Assembly: GCF_000759025.1 (NCBI RefSeq)
Contig: NZ_JPOS01000039.1
Location: 248,001-312,000 of the forward strand
Direction: 5' to 3'
From: Phaeodactylibacter xiamenensis
Lineage (GTDB): Bacteria; Bacteroidota; Bacteroidia; Chitinophagales; Saprospiraceae
Length of the DNA stretch: 64,000 nt
Below the pieces are notes generated by a model that was not told the DNA's origin, did not search any database, and saw nothing but the letters and a program-made list of their open reading frames with translations. Every line of letters starts with the position of its first letter. Within the stretch, counting starts at the first letter, position 1. Of this stretch, positions 54,949-63,234 are shown one piece after another. The translations under genes were made by a program, and so were the position numbers.

Positions 54949-55521
54949 TCAGATTAGGATAATGGTCAGGCTGCGGGCGCCCTGCGCACCGATGACCAGC
55001 GATTGTTCAATATCAGCAGTTTTGGAAGGGCCGGCGATGAAGACGCCAAAGCCCGTATCGTCAATCTTAATTTGAGCGTAGGCCTCGTGCATATTGCGGA
55101 CGATGCGGTCTTCCGGCAGCACCAATACCAGGTGTTGGGCTATAAAAGGCAGCACCCGGTGTACACAGTCAGCTTCGGTGACCCAAACGGCTCCGTTTTC
55201 GGCTACGCCCAGCTGAGCTGGGATGACAGCGACATCTACACCGTTCAGGTCAGCAGGGGATGCCTGCTGTAAGTCAATATCACTTTGAATGGCTCGTAAT
55301 GGGGTCGCAATACTGATGTCTTTGGGGTATATGGTCCGCACGGCTGTTGCCAGTCCTACGAAATCTTCGGCCCTTACTACCCGGCTACCCGACTGTGCTG
55401 CAACGCTCCCGAAAATCTCCCTTGTTGGTGGAGTTTCAGCTTCAAAAACCGGCACAACAGGTAGGGGGCAGGGGACAGGCTTGGCAGCTTGTATCGCTTT
55501 TAGAATATGGGCTTTGCTCAT
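54949..55521 (-). CDS. lutC: LutC-like LUD-domain protein of lactate oxidation
   Basis: The protein has 190 residues from the ATG at 55521, which overlaps the lutB stop by 4 bp. The LUD (DUF162) fold is seen in GVAENGAVWVTEADCVHRVL, then QHLVLVLPEDRIVRNMHEA, and SKTADIEQSLVIGAQGARSL at the end. LutC is the third part of the LutABC iron-sulfur complex that oxidises L-lactate to pyruvate. The next gene is the permease. Confidence 0.9.
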   Translation of the reverse strand: MSKAHILKAIQAAKPVPCPLPVVPVFEAETPPTREIFGSVAAQSGSRVVRAEDFVGLATAVRTIYPKDISIATPLRAIQSDIDLQQASPADLNGVDVAVIPAQLGVAENGAVWVTEADCVHRVLPFIAQHLVLVLPEDRIVRNMHEAYAQIKIDDTGFGVFIAGPSKTADIEQSLVIGAQGARSLTIILI

Positions 55522-56888
55522 GATGCAGATCGGTTTTTGCGGTACCACTCCTGGAAACTTTCCTTGGGCGCTTCGGGCAGCTCTCTGGCCTTGCCCCAGG
55601 TATTTAGTGGGTTGTAAATCAGGGGGCGGGGCAGCCACCGGGTTACCCAGCGGGCAGACTTGCCTGCCATTTTATACCACCCGGGTCGGGAGAGGACTTT
55701 GCCTGCCATGACCATGCTCTGCTTTTTAGCTGTTGGCAGGTGGCCCTCTTCGGCGATGATTTGCCGCCATTTGTAAAGCTGTTCGTGTATGTCAATCTTG
55801 ACCGGGCAGACATCGGAGCAGGAGCCGCAGAGCGTAGAGGCAAACGGCAGCCCGCTGTATTTCTTCAGGTCTATACCGGGCGTGAGAATAGACCCGATCG
55901 GCCCGGGCACGGTGGAGTCGTAGCTGTGCCCGCCGCTGCGCCGGTAGATGGGGCAGGTATTCATGCAGGCCCCGCAGCGGATGCACTTCAGGGAATTACG
56001 GAAGTCGGGGCGGCCCAACTGCGTGGTACGGCCATTGTCCACAATAACAATATGCATAGCGCCGCCTTCCTTGGCCTTGTGGTGGTGGGAGGTGAAAATC
56101 GTCGACGGCTGCCCCGTGGCACTGCGCGCCAGCAAACGCGTGAAGACCCCAAGGTGCTCCGCTTTGGGCAGGATTTTCTCAATGCCCATGCAGTGGATTT
56201 GCAGAGGGGCAAGGTGGGTGCCCATATCCGCATTGCCCTCATTGGTGCAGACCACAACCCCGCCGGTTTCGGCTATGGCAAAGTTGACACCTGTGATGGC
56301 GGCATCGGCTTGCAGAAAAGACTGCCGCAGGTGTTGCCGGGCGGCTTCGGTCAGGTATTGAGGGTCGGTCGCGCCTTTTTTGGTTTGTAATTTTTGATGA
56401 AAAAGCTCGCCCACCTCCTCCTTTTTCAAGTGGATGGCGGGCATCACAATGTGGCTGGGCGGCTCTTCCTTCAGTTGGATGATCCGCTCGCCCAGGTCAG
56501 TATCGATGACCTCCATATCCTGTTCCTCCAGATATTCGTTCAGCCCGCACTCTTCCGTCAGCATAGACTTACTTTTGACGATGCGGCGGGCGTTATGTTC
56601 CTGCAAAATGGAGTGCACGATTCGATTGTGCTCCGCAGCATCGGCTGCCCAATGCACCGTCACGCCATTTTCCTTTGCTTTGGCTTCAAACGCCTCCAGG
56701 TATTCATCGAGGTGGGACAGGGTGTGGTCCTTGATCTGAGACGCCAGCTCCCGCAACTGTTCCCATTCCGGAATGCCGTGGGCCGCTTTGTCCCGCTTGG
56801 AGCGTACAAACCAGAGCGATTCGTCGTGCCAGTTGGTACGGGCTTCGTCTTGGATAAAGGCGGCGGCTTTGGTTGCGTGTTCTTTCAT
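55518..56888 (-). CDS. lutB: LutB-like iron-sulfur protein of lactate oxidation
   Basis: The protein has 456 residues. The first two thirds are a LUD domain (GVNFAIAETGGVVVCTNEGN). Then come two ferredoxin-type [4Fe-4S] clusters, in CIRCGACMNTCPIYRRSGG and CGSCSDVCPVKIDIHEQLY. LutB oxidises lactate with LutA and LutC. Start and stop overlap lutA and lutC by 4 bp each, so the three are translated together. Confidence 0.92.
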   Translation of the reverse strand: MKEHATKAAAFIQDEARTNWHDESLWFVRSKRDKAAHGIPEWEQLRELASQIKDHTLSHLDEYLEAFEAKAKENGVTVHWAADAAEHNRIVHSILQEHNARRIVKSKSMLTEECGLNEYLEEQDMEVIDTDLGERIIQLKEEPPSHIVMPAIHLKKEEVGELFHQKLQTKKGATDPQYLTEAARQHLRQSFLQADAAITGVNFAIAETGGVVVCTNEGNADMGTHLAPLQIHCMGIEKILPKAEHLGVFTRLLARSATGQPSTIFTSHHHKAKEGGAMHIVIVDNGRTTQLGRPDFRNSLKCIRCGACMNTCPIYRRSGGHSYDSTVPGPIGSILTPGIDLKKYSGLPFASTLCGSCSDVCPVKIDIHEQLYKWRQIIAEEGHLPTAKKQSMVMAGKVLSRPGWYKMAGKSARWVTRWLPRPLIYNPLNTWGKARELPEAPKESFQEWYRKNRSAS

Positions 56889-57622
56889 GCTTTGGTGTTC
56901 AGAATTTCTGCAATATGCTTCACTTGGATGGGGCTGCCCTGCCGCCTCAGAAGGCCTTCGAGGTGCATCAGGCAGGACATATCGCCGGCGGTGATCACCT
57001 CCACGCCCGCCCGGGCATGATCGGCAATGCGGTCTTTGCCCATCTTAGCAGATATATCGGGCTCATTGATGGCAAAGGTGCCGCCGAAGCCACAGCACTC
57101 GTCTGCACGTTCCAGTTCGGCGATTTCCACGCCTTCCACCATGCTTAGCAAAGTGTGCAGAGCGGAAGGGGCATTGAGGTTTCTTTCACTGCCCGGTCCC
57201 AGCCGTAGCCCCCGTAGCCCATGGCAACTTTGGTGTAGCCCTACTTTTGCCGGGAAACAGGCGTCCAGGTGTTCCACTTTCAATACATCGAGCAGGAATT
57301 CCGACAGGTCCAGGGTACGCTTTCGCAAGTGCTGAACCGCGCCGGTTTGCTCAATGATGTCATAATGCTTGCGCACATGGTAGGCGCAGCTGCCCGAGGG
57401 CGTAACCACATAATCGTAACCGCTAAAGGTCTTTACATAATGCTCGTAAGTAGGAATGGCATCCCGTTCACAACCGGTATTGGCCATCGGTTGCCCGCAA
57501 CAGGTCTGACCTTCCGGGAAATGTACGGTACAGCCCAGTTTTTCCAGCAGCTCCAGGGTCGCAATGCCCACCTGAGGGTAGAACTGATCAATGTAGCAGG
57601 GGATGAATAAAGCGATCTTCAC
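56885..57622 (-). CDS. lutA: LutA-like iron-sulfur protein of lactate oxidation
   Basis: The protein has 245 residues with two CCG domains of the glycolate-oxidase GlcF type. These are seen in EGQTCCGQPMANTGCERDA and ADECCGFGGTFAINEPD, with a further Cys in HQSCHGLRGLRLGPGSE. LutABC acts as a lactate dehydrogenase in many Bacteroidota. The gene overlaps rhaB by 4 bp, which joins lactate oxidation to rhamnose breakdown, whose L-lactaldehyde arm ends in lactate. Confidence 0.92.
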   Translation of the reverse strand: MKIALFIPCYIDQFYPQVGIATLELLEKLGCTVHFPEGQTCCGQPMANTGCERDAIPTYEHYVKTFSGYDYVVTPSGSCAYHVRKHYDIIEQTGAVQHLRKRTLDLSEFLLDVLKVEHLDACFPAKVGLHQSCHGLRGLRLGPGSERNLNAPSALHTLLSMVEGVEIAELERADECCGFGGTFAINEPDISAKMGKDRIADHARAGVEVITAGDMSCLMHLEGLLRRQGSPIQVKHIAEILNTKA

Positions 57623-58998
57623 GTCGTTATCGGCTTTTGTAGCTGTGGCGAAAAATGGTCGAGGATAAATTCCGGATCTACTACCCGGTTGTGTATGGCC
57701 ATGGCGGCGCCCAGGGCAGAGCCCAAAGGCGACTCGGTTGTTGTTATGGAATACCCCGGCAGCGCTTCTGCGAGATACCTCAGGAAAATAGCATTATCCA
57801 CAAACCCTCCGTCAATATACAACTTTCGGATATCCGATTGGCCCTGTGCCCGCTTCAGGCTTTGGCATTGGGCCTGTGCCAGCTCCCGCATCAGCTGATG
57901 ATAGGCGGCCTCGTAGGAGCCGAAGCGAGAGAGGGGCGTTTCCATTGAATGTCGGGTTGCTTCTCCGGGGCGGCGGATGCTTTCCCATTGGAAAACCGGC
58001 TCGGTAAGGCTTTGCAGCTGTTGGTGAATCCCCGGGTCGAAGGCCACATTCCGGTGCGTTTCGTAGGGCTTGCCATAATGCTGTGCCAGCTTATGGGCCC
58101 AGATTTTGTACTCATTGCCTAAAAACAGGCGCGCTGCCCGTACCGGCATGCCATCCACCCGGAGGAAGTTCAGGCAGTCATTGGCCAGGTCGTCCTCGTC
58201 CGGCAATTGGGTGCTGAAAGCATTGAGGGCAATACTCCAGGTGCCAGTCGACAACAGCAGGAAAGGCTCCTCATTAGCTAGGATATAGGGCAGCAGGGCG
58301 GCTGAACTGTCGTGTATCCCAACACCGACCATCACCTCCTGTTCGCCGAAGCGTACAGCCGTGGCCGTGGTGGTTGGGCAGAGGGGGGGCATCAGGTGGT
58401 CCAGGTCTTCTTTGTAGACCCAGCGGTGGTAGTCTTTTTCTTTAAAGTGCCACAGTCCGGTATGGCAGCCAAGGCTCGTGTATTCGGTCAGCGCCTTTCC
58501 GGAAAAGAGGTAGGCACAGTACTGCGGAAAGTGCAGGGACCAGCGGATTCTGGCAAACTCCTCCGGCTTTTGATACTTCAGCCAGTACAGCTGCAGCCCG
58601 GAGTTGAGCATGCCCATCAGGGGAGAGGCGGTCTGTGCCTGCCAGGCTGCTGAGGGGCCGTACTGCTCCATGAATGGTTGCAGCATCCCTTCCGGCATAG
58701 GCTTGAGGTAGTTGTACAGTGGGGTGACTGGCTTTCCGCCTTCATCAATATGGACAAAGCTGGCCCCGTAGGTCGAGAAGTTGAGGCGGCGGATGTTGAA
58801 GCGGGGGTCAGCCAGGGCTTCTGCGAAGGTGTCCCTCATCCATTCGGTGAGGCGCTGCAGGTCATCGCAGGCGTCCCCGTCGTCATCTTTGGTTTCTTCA
58901 AAACGGGAATAGACGCGGTGGACCTCCCGGAATGCCGAATCAAAAAGGAAGAATTTTTTATTGGTCTTGCCGATGTCGAAAATTGCAGTGACGTCCAT
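57619..58998 (-). CDS. rhaB: Rhamnulokinase-like FGGY carbohydrate kinase
   Basis: The protein has 459 residues. The FGGY fold is shown by AIFDIGKTNKKFFLFDS at the phosphate loop and VMVGVGIHDSSAALLPYI in the middle. LLLSTGTWSIALNAFSTQL is the adenosine site, and IRKLYIDGGFVDNAIFLRYL lies near the end. It would phosphorylate rhamnulose to rhamnulose-1-phosphate, between RhaI and the aldolase. The role is inferred from the operon, since FGGY kinases are broad. It starts 9 bp after rhaI. Confidence 0.9.
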   Translation of the reverse strand: MDVTAIFDIGKTNKKFFLFDSAFREVHRVYSRFEETKDDDGDACDDLQRLTEWMRDTFAEALADPRFNIRRLNFSTYGASFVHIDEGGKPVTPLYNYLKPMPEGMLQPFMEQYGPSAAWQAQTASPLMGMLNSGLQLYWLKYQKPEEFARIRWSLHFPQYCAYLFSGKALTEYTSLGCHTGLWHFKEKDYHRWVYKEDLDHLMPPLCPTTTATAVRFGEQEVMVGVGIHDSSAALLPYILANEEPFLLLSTGTWSIALNAFSTQLPDEDDLANDCLNFLRVDGMPVRAARLFLGNEYKIWAHKLAQHYGKPYETHRNVAFDPGIHQQLQSLTEPVFQWESIRRPGEATRHSMETPLSRFGSYEAAYHQLMRELAQAQCQSLKRAQGQSDIRKLYIDGGFVDNAIFLRYLAEALPGYSITTTESPLGSALGAAMAIHNRVVDPEFILDHFSPQLQKPITT

Positions 58999-59007
58999 AG
59001 CAGTGGG

Positions 59008-60291
59008 TTAAAGTCCGGTAGCTATGGTATGCATGCCGCGCTGCTCAATCAGTTGCTCCCGTATGCCCAGCTCGCGGTAAGCCTGAATAGGGTAGAGGGC
59101 ACCTCCATCCTGCCAGCGGGCCTCGCGTACCAGCGGGCGCACGTCAGTCCGGAAGGCATCCTGCAGGATTTCCTGGGCTTCCGTTACGTCCTGACGCGCC
59201 TGCGCATCTGCCAGCGCCTCCTGATCCACCAATAGTGCTTGTGCGTAGGCGATCCGGATCGCCTCCAGGCTTTGCAGGAGGTCTTCCAGCGGGTCTTTTA
59301 GGTTGTGGCTGGCATCGATCATCCAGGCCAGGGGCGGATTATTGGCAGTATTGTTGGCCATGCCATAGACCAATTCGTTGAAAATCAGGAACAGCTGATA
59401 AGGCTTGATGCTGCCCACTGTCAGGTCATCGTCCCCGTACTTGCTGTCGTTGAAGTGGAAGCCGCCCAGCTTGCCCTTCATCATCAGGGTGGCGACGATC
59501 TGCTCGATATTGGTATTGGGCAGGTGGTGACCGAGGTCGACCAGGGTATAGGCGTTTGGGCCGCAGCCTTCGGCCAGCATCAGGGAAGTGCCCCAGTCGG
59601 CGATCACTGTACTGTAAAAGTTGGGCTCGTAAGGCTTGTATTCGATAAACATGCGCCAGTCCTCCGGCATGTCCCGGTAGATGGCCTGCAGGCTGTCCTG
59701 CGTGCGTTGCAGGGCGCCCCTCAGGCTGTGCTGCCCGGGGAAGGAAGCGCCATCAGCCAGCCATACGGTGATGCTTTTGGAGCCCAGGGTTTGCCCTATG
59801 CGAATGACTTCCAGGTTGTGCTCAATGGCCTGCGCCCGTACTTCCGCGCTGTGGTGGCAAAGGGAGCCAAATTTATAACTCTGCGCCTGCCCGGGCTGAT
59901 CCTGAAAGGTATTGGAGTTCACGGCATCAAAGGTTAACTCGTGAATAGCCGCCAGCTCGCGGATGGCGGCAGGATCTTCCGGTATATCCCAGGGGATGTG
60001 CAGGGAGATGGACCCGGCCGAGCGGCTAAGGGCGTGCAAAAGCCCCACGTCTGCTATTTTTTGCTCAAGGTTTGCCGGTTCGCCCCCGAAGGAAAATCGG
60101 CCAAAGCGGGTGCCGCCTGCCCCCAGGGCCCAGCTGGGGATGGCAATTTGCAAATCACTCAATTGCTGTAGCAAGGCTTTGGTATTCAGGCCCTTGCTTT
60201 CCATTTGTTGCCTGAGGATATCCCATGATCGATCATGTGTGTCCAGATAAGGGGCATTCTGTGCTGCCAGTTGTGTCGCTTCCAATTTCAT
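59008..60291 (-). CDS. rhaI: RhaI-type L-rhamnose isomerase
   Basis: The protein has 427 residues from the ATG at 60291, which follows AGGGAAG, a good ribosome site; the frame is open further upstream. The TIM-barrel sugar isomerase core is seen in TFDAVNSNTFQDQ and MFIEYKPYEPNFYSTVIADW. GGFHFNDSKYGDDDLTVGSI is the metal site with His, Asn and Asp. This form belongs to the Pseudomonas-type RhaI group rather than E. coli RhaA. It converts rhamnose to rhamnulose. A hairpin in the leader (60319-60352) may set its expression. Confidence 0.92.
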   Translation of the reverse strand: MKLEATQLAAQNAPYLDTHDRSWDILRQQMESKGLNTKALLQQLSDLQIAIPSWALGAGGTRFGRFSFGGEPANLEQKIADVGLLHALSRSAGSISLHIPWDIPEDPAAIRELAAIHELTFDAVNSNTFQDQPGQAQSYKFGSLCHHSAEVRAQAIEHNLEVIRIGQTLGSKSITVWLADGASFPGQHSLRGALQRTQDSLQAIYRDMPEDWRMFIEYKPYEPNFYSTVIADWGTSLMLAEGCGPNAYTLVDLGHHLPNTNIEQIVATLMMKGKLGGFHFNDSKYGDDDLTVGSIKPYQLFLIFNELVYGMANNTANNPPLAWMIDASHNLKDPLEDLLQSLEAIRIAYAQALLVDQEALADAQARQDVTEAQEILQDAFRTDVRPLVREARWQDGGALYPIQAYRELGIREQLIEQRGMHTIATGL

Positions 60292-60318
60292 CTTCCCTGC
60301 TTTGTCCGTTTGAAAAAG

Positions 60319-60352
60319 TGGGGAATGCACCTTGAAAACAGGTGCACTCCCA
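60319..60352 (-). terminator. Terminator-like hairpin between the aldolase-dehydrogenase gene and rhaI
   Basis: On the minus strand the stem GTGGGAGTGCACCT pairs with AGGTGCATTCCCCAC, with one bulge and one mismatch, and is followed by TTTTT. It lies 56 bp after the stop codon at 60408 and 28 bp before the rhaI start codon. It can act as a partial terminator or processing site inside the operon. Confidence 0.6.
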
Positions 60353-60407
60353 CAGCCCTAGCCAAATAAAACCAAATTGTAACTCAAAATTCCTTTTTCC
60401 TCTTCCT

Positions 60408-62510
60408 TTATCGTGTGAAAGCCCCCGGCATCCCTCCATCCACATTTAGGGTATTTCCGGTACTTTTATCCAGAATACCCACAAAAGCAAACACGCCGTT
60501 GGCAATATCTTCCGGACGGATAATCTGCTTCAGCAGGTTGCGGTTGGCGTAGTGGGCAGGTAAGTCTTCCACCTTAATACCGTAGGCTTTGGCGCGGCCC
60601 TCTGCCCAGTCGCCTTCCCATATTTTACTGCCGACGATGACGCCATCGGGGTTGACCGTATTGACGCGGATGCCATCGGCGGCGAGTTCGGCCGCGGCGA
60701 GGCGGCTCATGTGCTGTTGTGCAGCTTTGGCAGTGCCGTAGGCGATGTTTTTGGGCCCGGAGACCAATCCGTTCTTGCTGGCGATGTTGATGATATCACC
60801 GCCAAAGCCTTGGGTTTTCATGACCTTCGCCCCGGCTTTGGTCAGGAGGAACTGTCCTTTGGCCAGTACATTTTGCAACAGGTCCCAGTCTGCAAGTTCT
60901 GTTTCTTCTATAGATTTGGAAATTGCCAGCCCGGCACTATGTACCACGATGTCTACCCCGCCAAAGGCCAGGCAGGCCTCGTAAAAGGCTTCCGTTACGG
61001 AATTGGCATCGGCTACATCACAGGTTGCGATAGCGGAAATATCCCGCCCGAAGGCCTGATTGGCTTCTTCCAAACGGTCTTTTTTCAGGTCAGTCAGCAC
61101 TACATTGGCACCCTCAGCAGCCAGCTTCTCTGCAATGGCCCGGCCAATGCCACCTCCGCCTCCGGTGATGAGGGCTACCCGGCGGGAAAGGGGTTGTTCC
61201 GGCGGTTGCCGCTTTAGCTTATCCTCTTCAAGCAGCCAGTATTCGATATTGAAGGCTTCCTGACGGGGCAGTGCGGTGTAGGAGGAAATCGCCTCCGCTC
61301 CCCGCATTACATTGATGGCATTGATGTAGAATTCGCTGGCCACCCGGGCAGTCTGTTTGTTTTTGGCAAAAGTAAACATACCCACGCCCGGATAAAGAAT
61401 GACGACCGGGTTGGGGTCGCGCATCGCAGGGCTGTCGGGGTGTTTGCAGCTTTCGTAGTATTCAGCGTAGTCTTTGCGGTACTGCTCAAAGGCCGGTTCC
61501 AGTTGCGTTTTGATGGCCTCCGGGTTGGAGAGGTCGGCATCTGATGGCATTTCCAGCACCAGCGGTTTGATCTTGGTACGCAGGAAGTGGTCGGGGCAGG
61601 AGGTGCCCAGCGGTGCCAGCTTGTCCAGGTCGTGGCTGTTGATGAATTGCAGCACCCGCTCATCATCGGTGAAGTGCCCGATCATACGCTTATGGCTGGA
61701 GCACATACCCCTGAGGATGGGCGCCATTTTTGCCGCCTGCTTTTTACGTCCGGCATCAGGAAGGCTTTCCATACGGGCACCGCCAAATACCGGGCGGTCT
61801 TTGCCTTCGCGCTCAGCGATGTAACGGGAGACCTGTTCAATAACTTCCAGGCTGTTCATGTAGCATTCGTAGGAGGTGTCCCCCCAGGTGAACAAGCCAT
61901 GACTGCCGAGTACGATGCCCCGGATGCCGGGGTTTTCATTCAGGCATTTTTCCAGTTGCAGCCCGAGGTCAAACCCGGGGCGCTGCCAGGGCACCCAGCC
62001 CATGGTGTCCCCCCATATTTCTTTGGTGACGGCTTCACTGTCTTCCGCAGCAGCTACTGCGATCAGGGCATCGGGGTGCAGGTGGTCGATGTGTTTGAAA
62101 GGCAACAACCCGTGCAGAGGGGTATCAATAGACGGGGCCCGGCTATCGAGGTCGTACAGGCAGTGGTAAAACAGCCCGACCATCTCATCTTCATGCTCAA
62201 TGCCCCGGTAAACGTTCTTTAAGTCACGCAGGCGGCTCGTATACAGACCGGCAATGCCTGAGCGGGTCAGGGTGCCAATATCACCACCGGAACCTTTTAC
62301 CCACATCACCTCTACCTCTTCACCGGTCAGCGGGTCTTTTTCGATGGTTTTGCAGCTGGTATTGCCCCCTCCGAAGTTGGTGATCCGCAAGTCTGCACCA
62401 AGAATATTAGAGCGGTAGAGGAATAAGCCTACTTCGTCGCCTTCCAGCGCTGCGGCTTTTTGTTCATCCCACAGATAATCAACATGGGAGAATTGATCGG
62501 TGGCTGTCAT
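60408..62510 (-). CDS. Bifunctional rhamnulose-1-phosphate aldolase/lactaldehyde dehydrogenase
   Basis: The protein has 700 residues from the ATG at 62510. The N-terminal ~430 residues are a class II (RhaD/FucA) aldolase, with GIRGIVLGSHGLFTWGDTSY near the metal site. The C-terminal ~250 residues are a short-chain dehydrogenase: ALITGGGGGIGRAIAEKLAA, then VVHSAGLAISKSIEETEL, and YGTAKAAQQHMSRLAAAELA. This fusion splits rhamnulose-1-phosphate into dihydroxyacetone phosphate and L-lactaldehyde and oxidises the latter to lactate. It is the first gene of the operon. No regulator gene is in view. Confidence 0.93.
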   Translation of the reverse strand: MTATDQFSHVDYLWDEQKAAALEGDEVGLFLYRSNILGADLRITNFGGGNTSCKTIEKDPLTGEEVEVMWVKGSGGDIGTLTRSGIAGLYTSRLRDLKNVYRGIEHEDEMVGLFYHCLYDLDSRAPSIDTPLHGLLPFKHIDHLHPDALIAVAAAEDSEAVTKEIWGDTMGWVPWQRPGFDLGLQLEKCLNENPGIRGIVLGSHGLFTWGDTSYECYMNSLEVIEQVSRYIAEREGKDRPVFGGARMESLPDAGRKKQAAKMAPILRGMCSSHKRMIGHFTDDERVLQFINSHDLDKLAPLGTSCPDHFLRTKIKPLVLEMPSDADLSNPEAIKTQLEPAFEQYRKDYAEYYESCKHPDSPAMRDPNPVVILYPGVGMFTFAKNKQTARVASEFYINAINVMRGAEAISSYTALPRQEAFNIEYWLLEEDKLKRQPPEQPLSRRVALITGGGGGIGRAIAEKLAAEGANVVLTDLKKDRLEEANQAFGRDISAIATCDVADANSVTEAFYEACLAFGGVDIVVHSAGLAISKSIEETELADWDLLQNVLAKGQFLLTKAGAKVMKTQGFGGDIINIASKNGLVSGPKNIAYGTAKAAQQHMSRLAAAELAADGIRVNTVNPDGVIVGSKIWEGDWAEGRAKAYGIKVEDLPAHYANRNLLKQIIRPEDIANGVFAFVGILDKSTGNTLNVDGGMPGAFTR

Positions 62511-62703
62511 GTTCAGGTTTTTTCTGTTTTCGATAAATGGATGATTTGAAAGTACGGTTGTAACGCCGTTGGGGTGTCCTGTGCTTTCCGGTAAGAATGG
62601 CACGGAGCGGCCCTGTTGCCTCCGCCTCCAATTTGCAGGAAAGGGACAATAGGCAAAGTACGGAATAACTAGATGCTACCCGCCAGCAGGTAATCACTTT
62701 CGG

Positions 62704-62862
62704 GTTGCCGGAGCGGTCATCGTCCTGGTAACCATTTCGAATACATTCGTTAAATATGGCTTCTGCCTGGCTTTTGGAAATGGTCGTTTGCGCCAACAGC
62801 CTTCTATCGGTTTTGCCTTGATTTTGCTGGTGGCAGGAGGGTATATCTGGTGGCAGATGTAG
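62704..62862 (+). pseudogene. C-terminal remnant of an MgtC/DUF4010-type membrane protein
   Basis: The plus strand reads VAGAVIVLVTISNTFVKYGF, then CLAFGNGRLRQQPSIGFALI and LLVAGGYIWWQM to TAG at 62862. The SNTFVK and G-rich helix match the last part of MgtC/SapB DUF4010 proteins. The frame is closed upstream by a TAG near 62650, and the rest of the gene is missing. It is a leftover of a deletion or rearrangement upstream of the rhamnose operon. Confidence 0.5.
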
Positions 62863-63234
62863 TTTTAAATTCTAAATTTTTATTTTACTCATTCAGAAAT
62901 TTCTTAGGTTTTTAAAATTACTTAAAATACTGTGATCATTTTGGCCGGTAGCCCGGCGGGGCTTGGGTGCCGTTTCCGGAAAGGCAGGGGGGGCACAACA
63001 AATTGCACTTTTTGATTAGCCTGGCAGCATTTGCTGTTAGCCTACTTTGGTGCATTGCCCAAAAATCTTGGATAAGCTGGAGCAGAGCGGGAAACTCTAC
63101 CCCAGCAACCTTTGTCATACACACCGGCAGGGGAGGGGTTTGTCCCAATGTTTAGTATTTTCGTAGCTTTAGGCGGCAGCCTCAAAAGCGGGTGCCAAAA
63201 TTCAAAGATCATCGAACCGAACAAAACATAGACC
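62863..63234 (+). promoter_or_regulatory. Leader region of the dihydroorotase gene
   Basis: No gene is recognised in these 372 bp. The first 75 bp are very AT-rich. TTTG (63139-63142), a 21-nt spacer and TAGCTTTA (63164-63171) fit a Bacteroidota promoter about 64 bp before the ATG at 63235. Confidence 0.4.

Noticed and set aside
62479-62796. 105-residue frame upstream of the aldolase-dehydrogenase gene
   Set aside because: It overlaps the chosen start of the enzyme and the plus-strand DUF4010 remnant, and has no family features in its second half.
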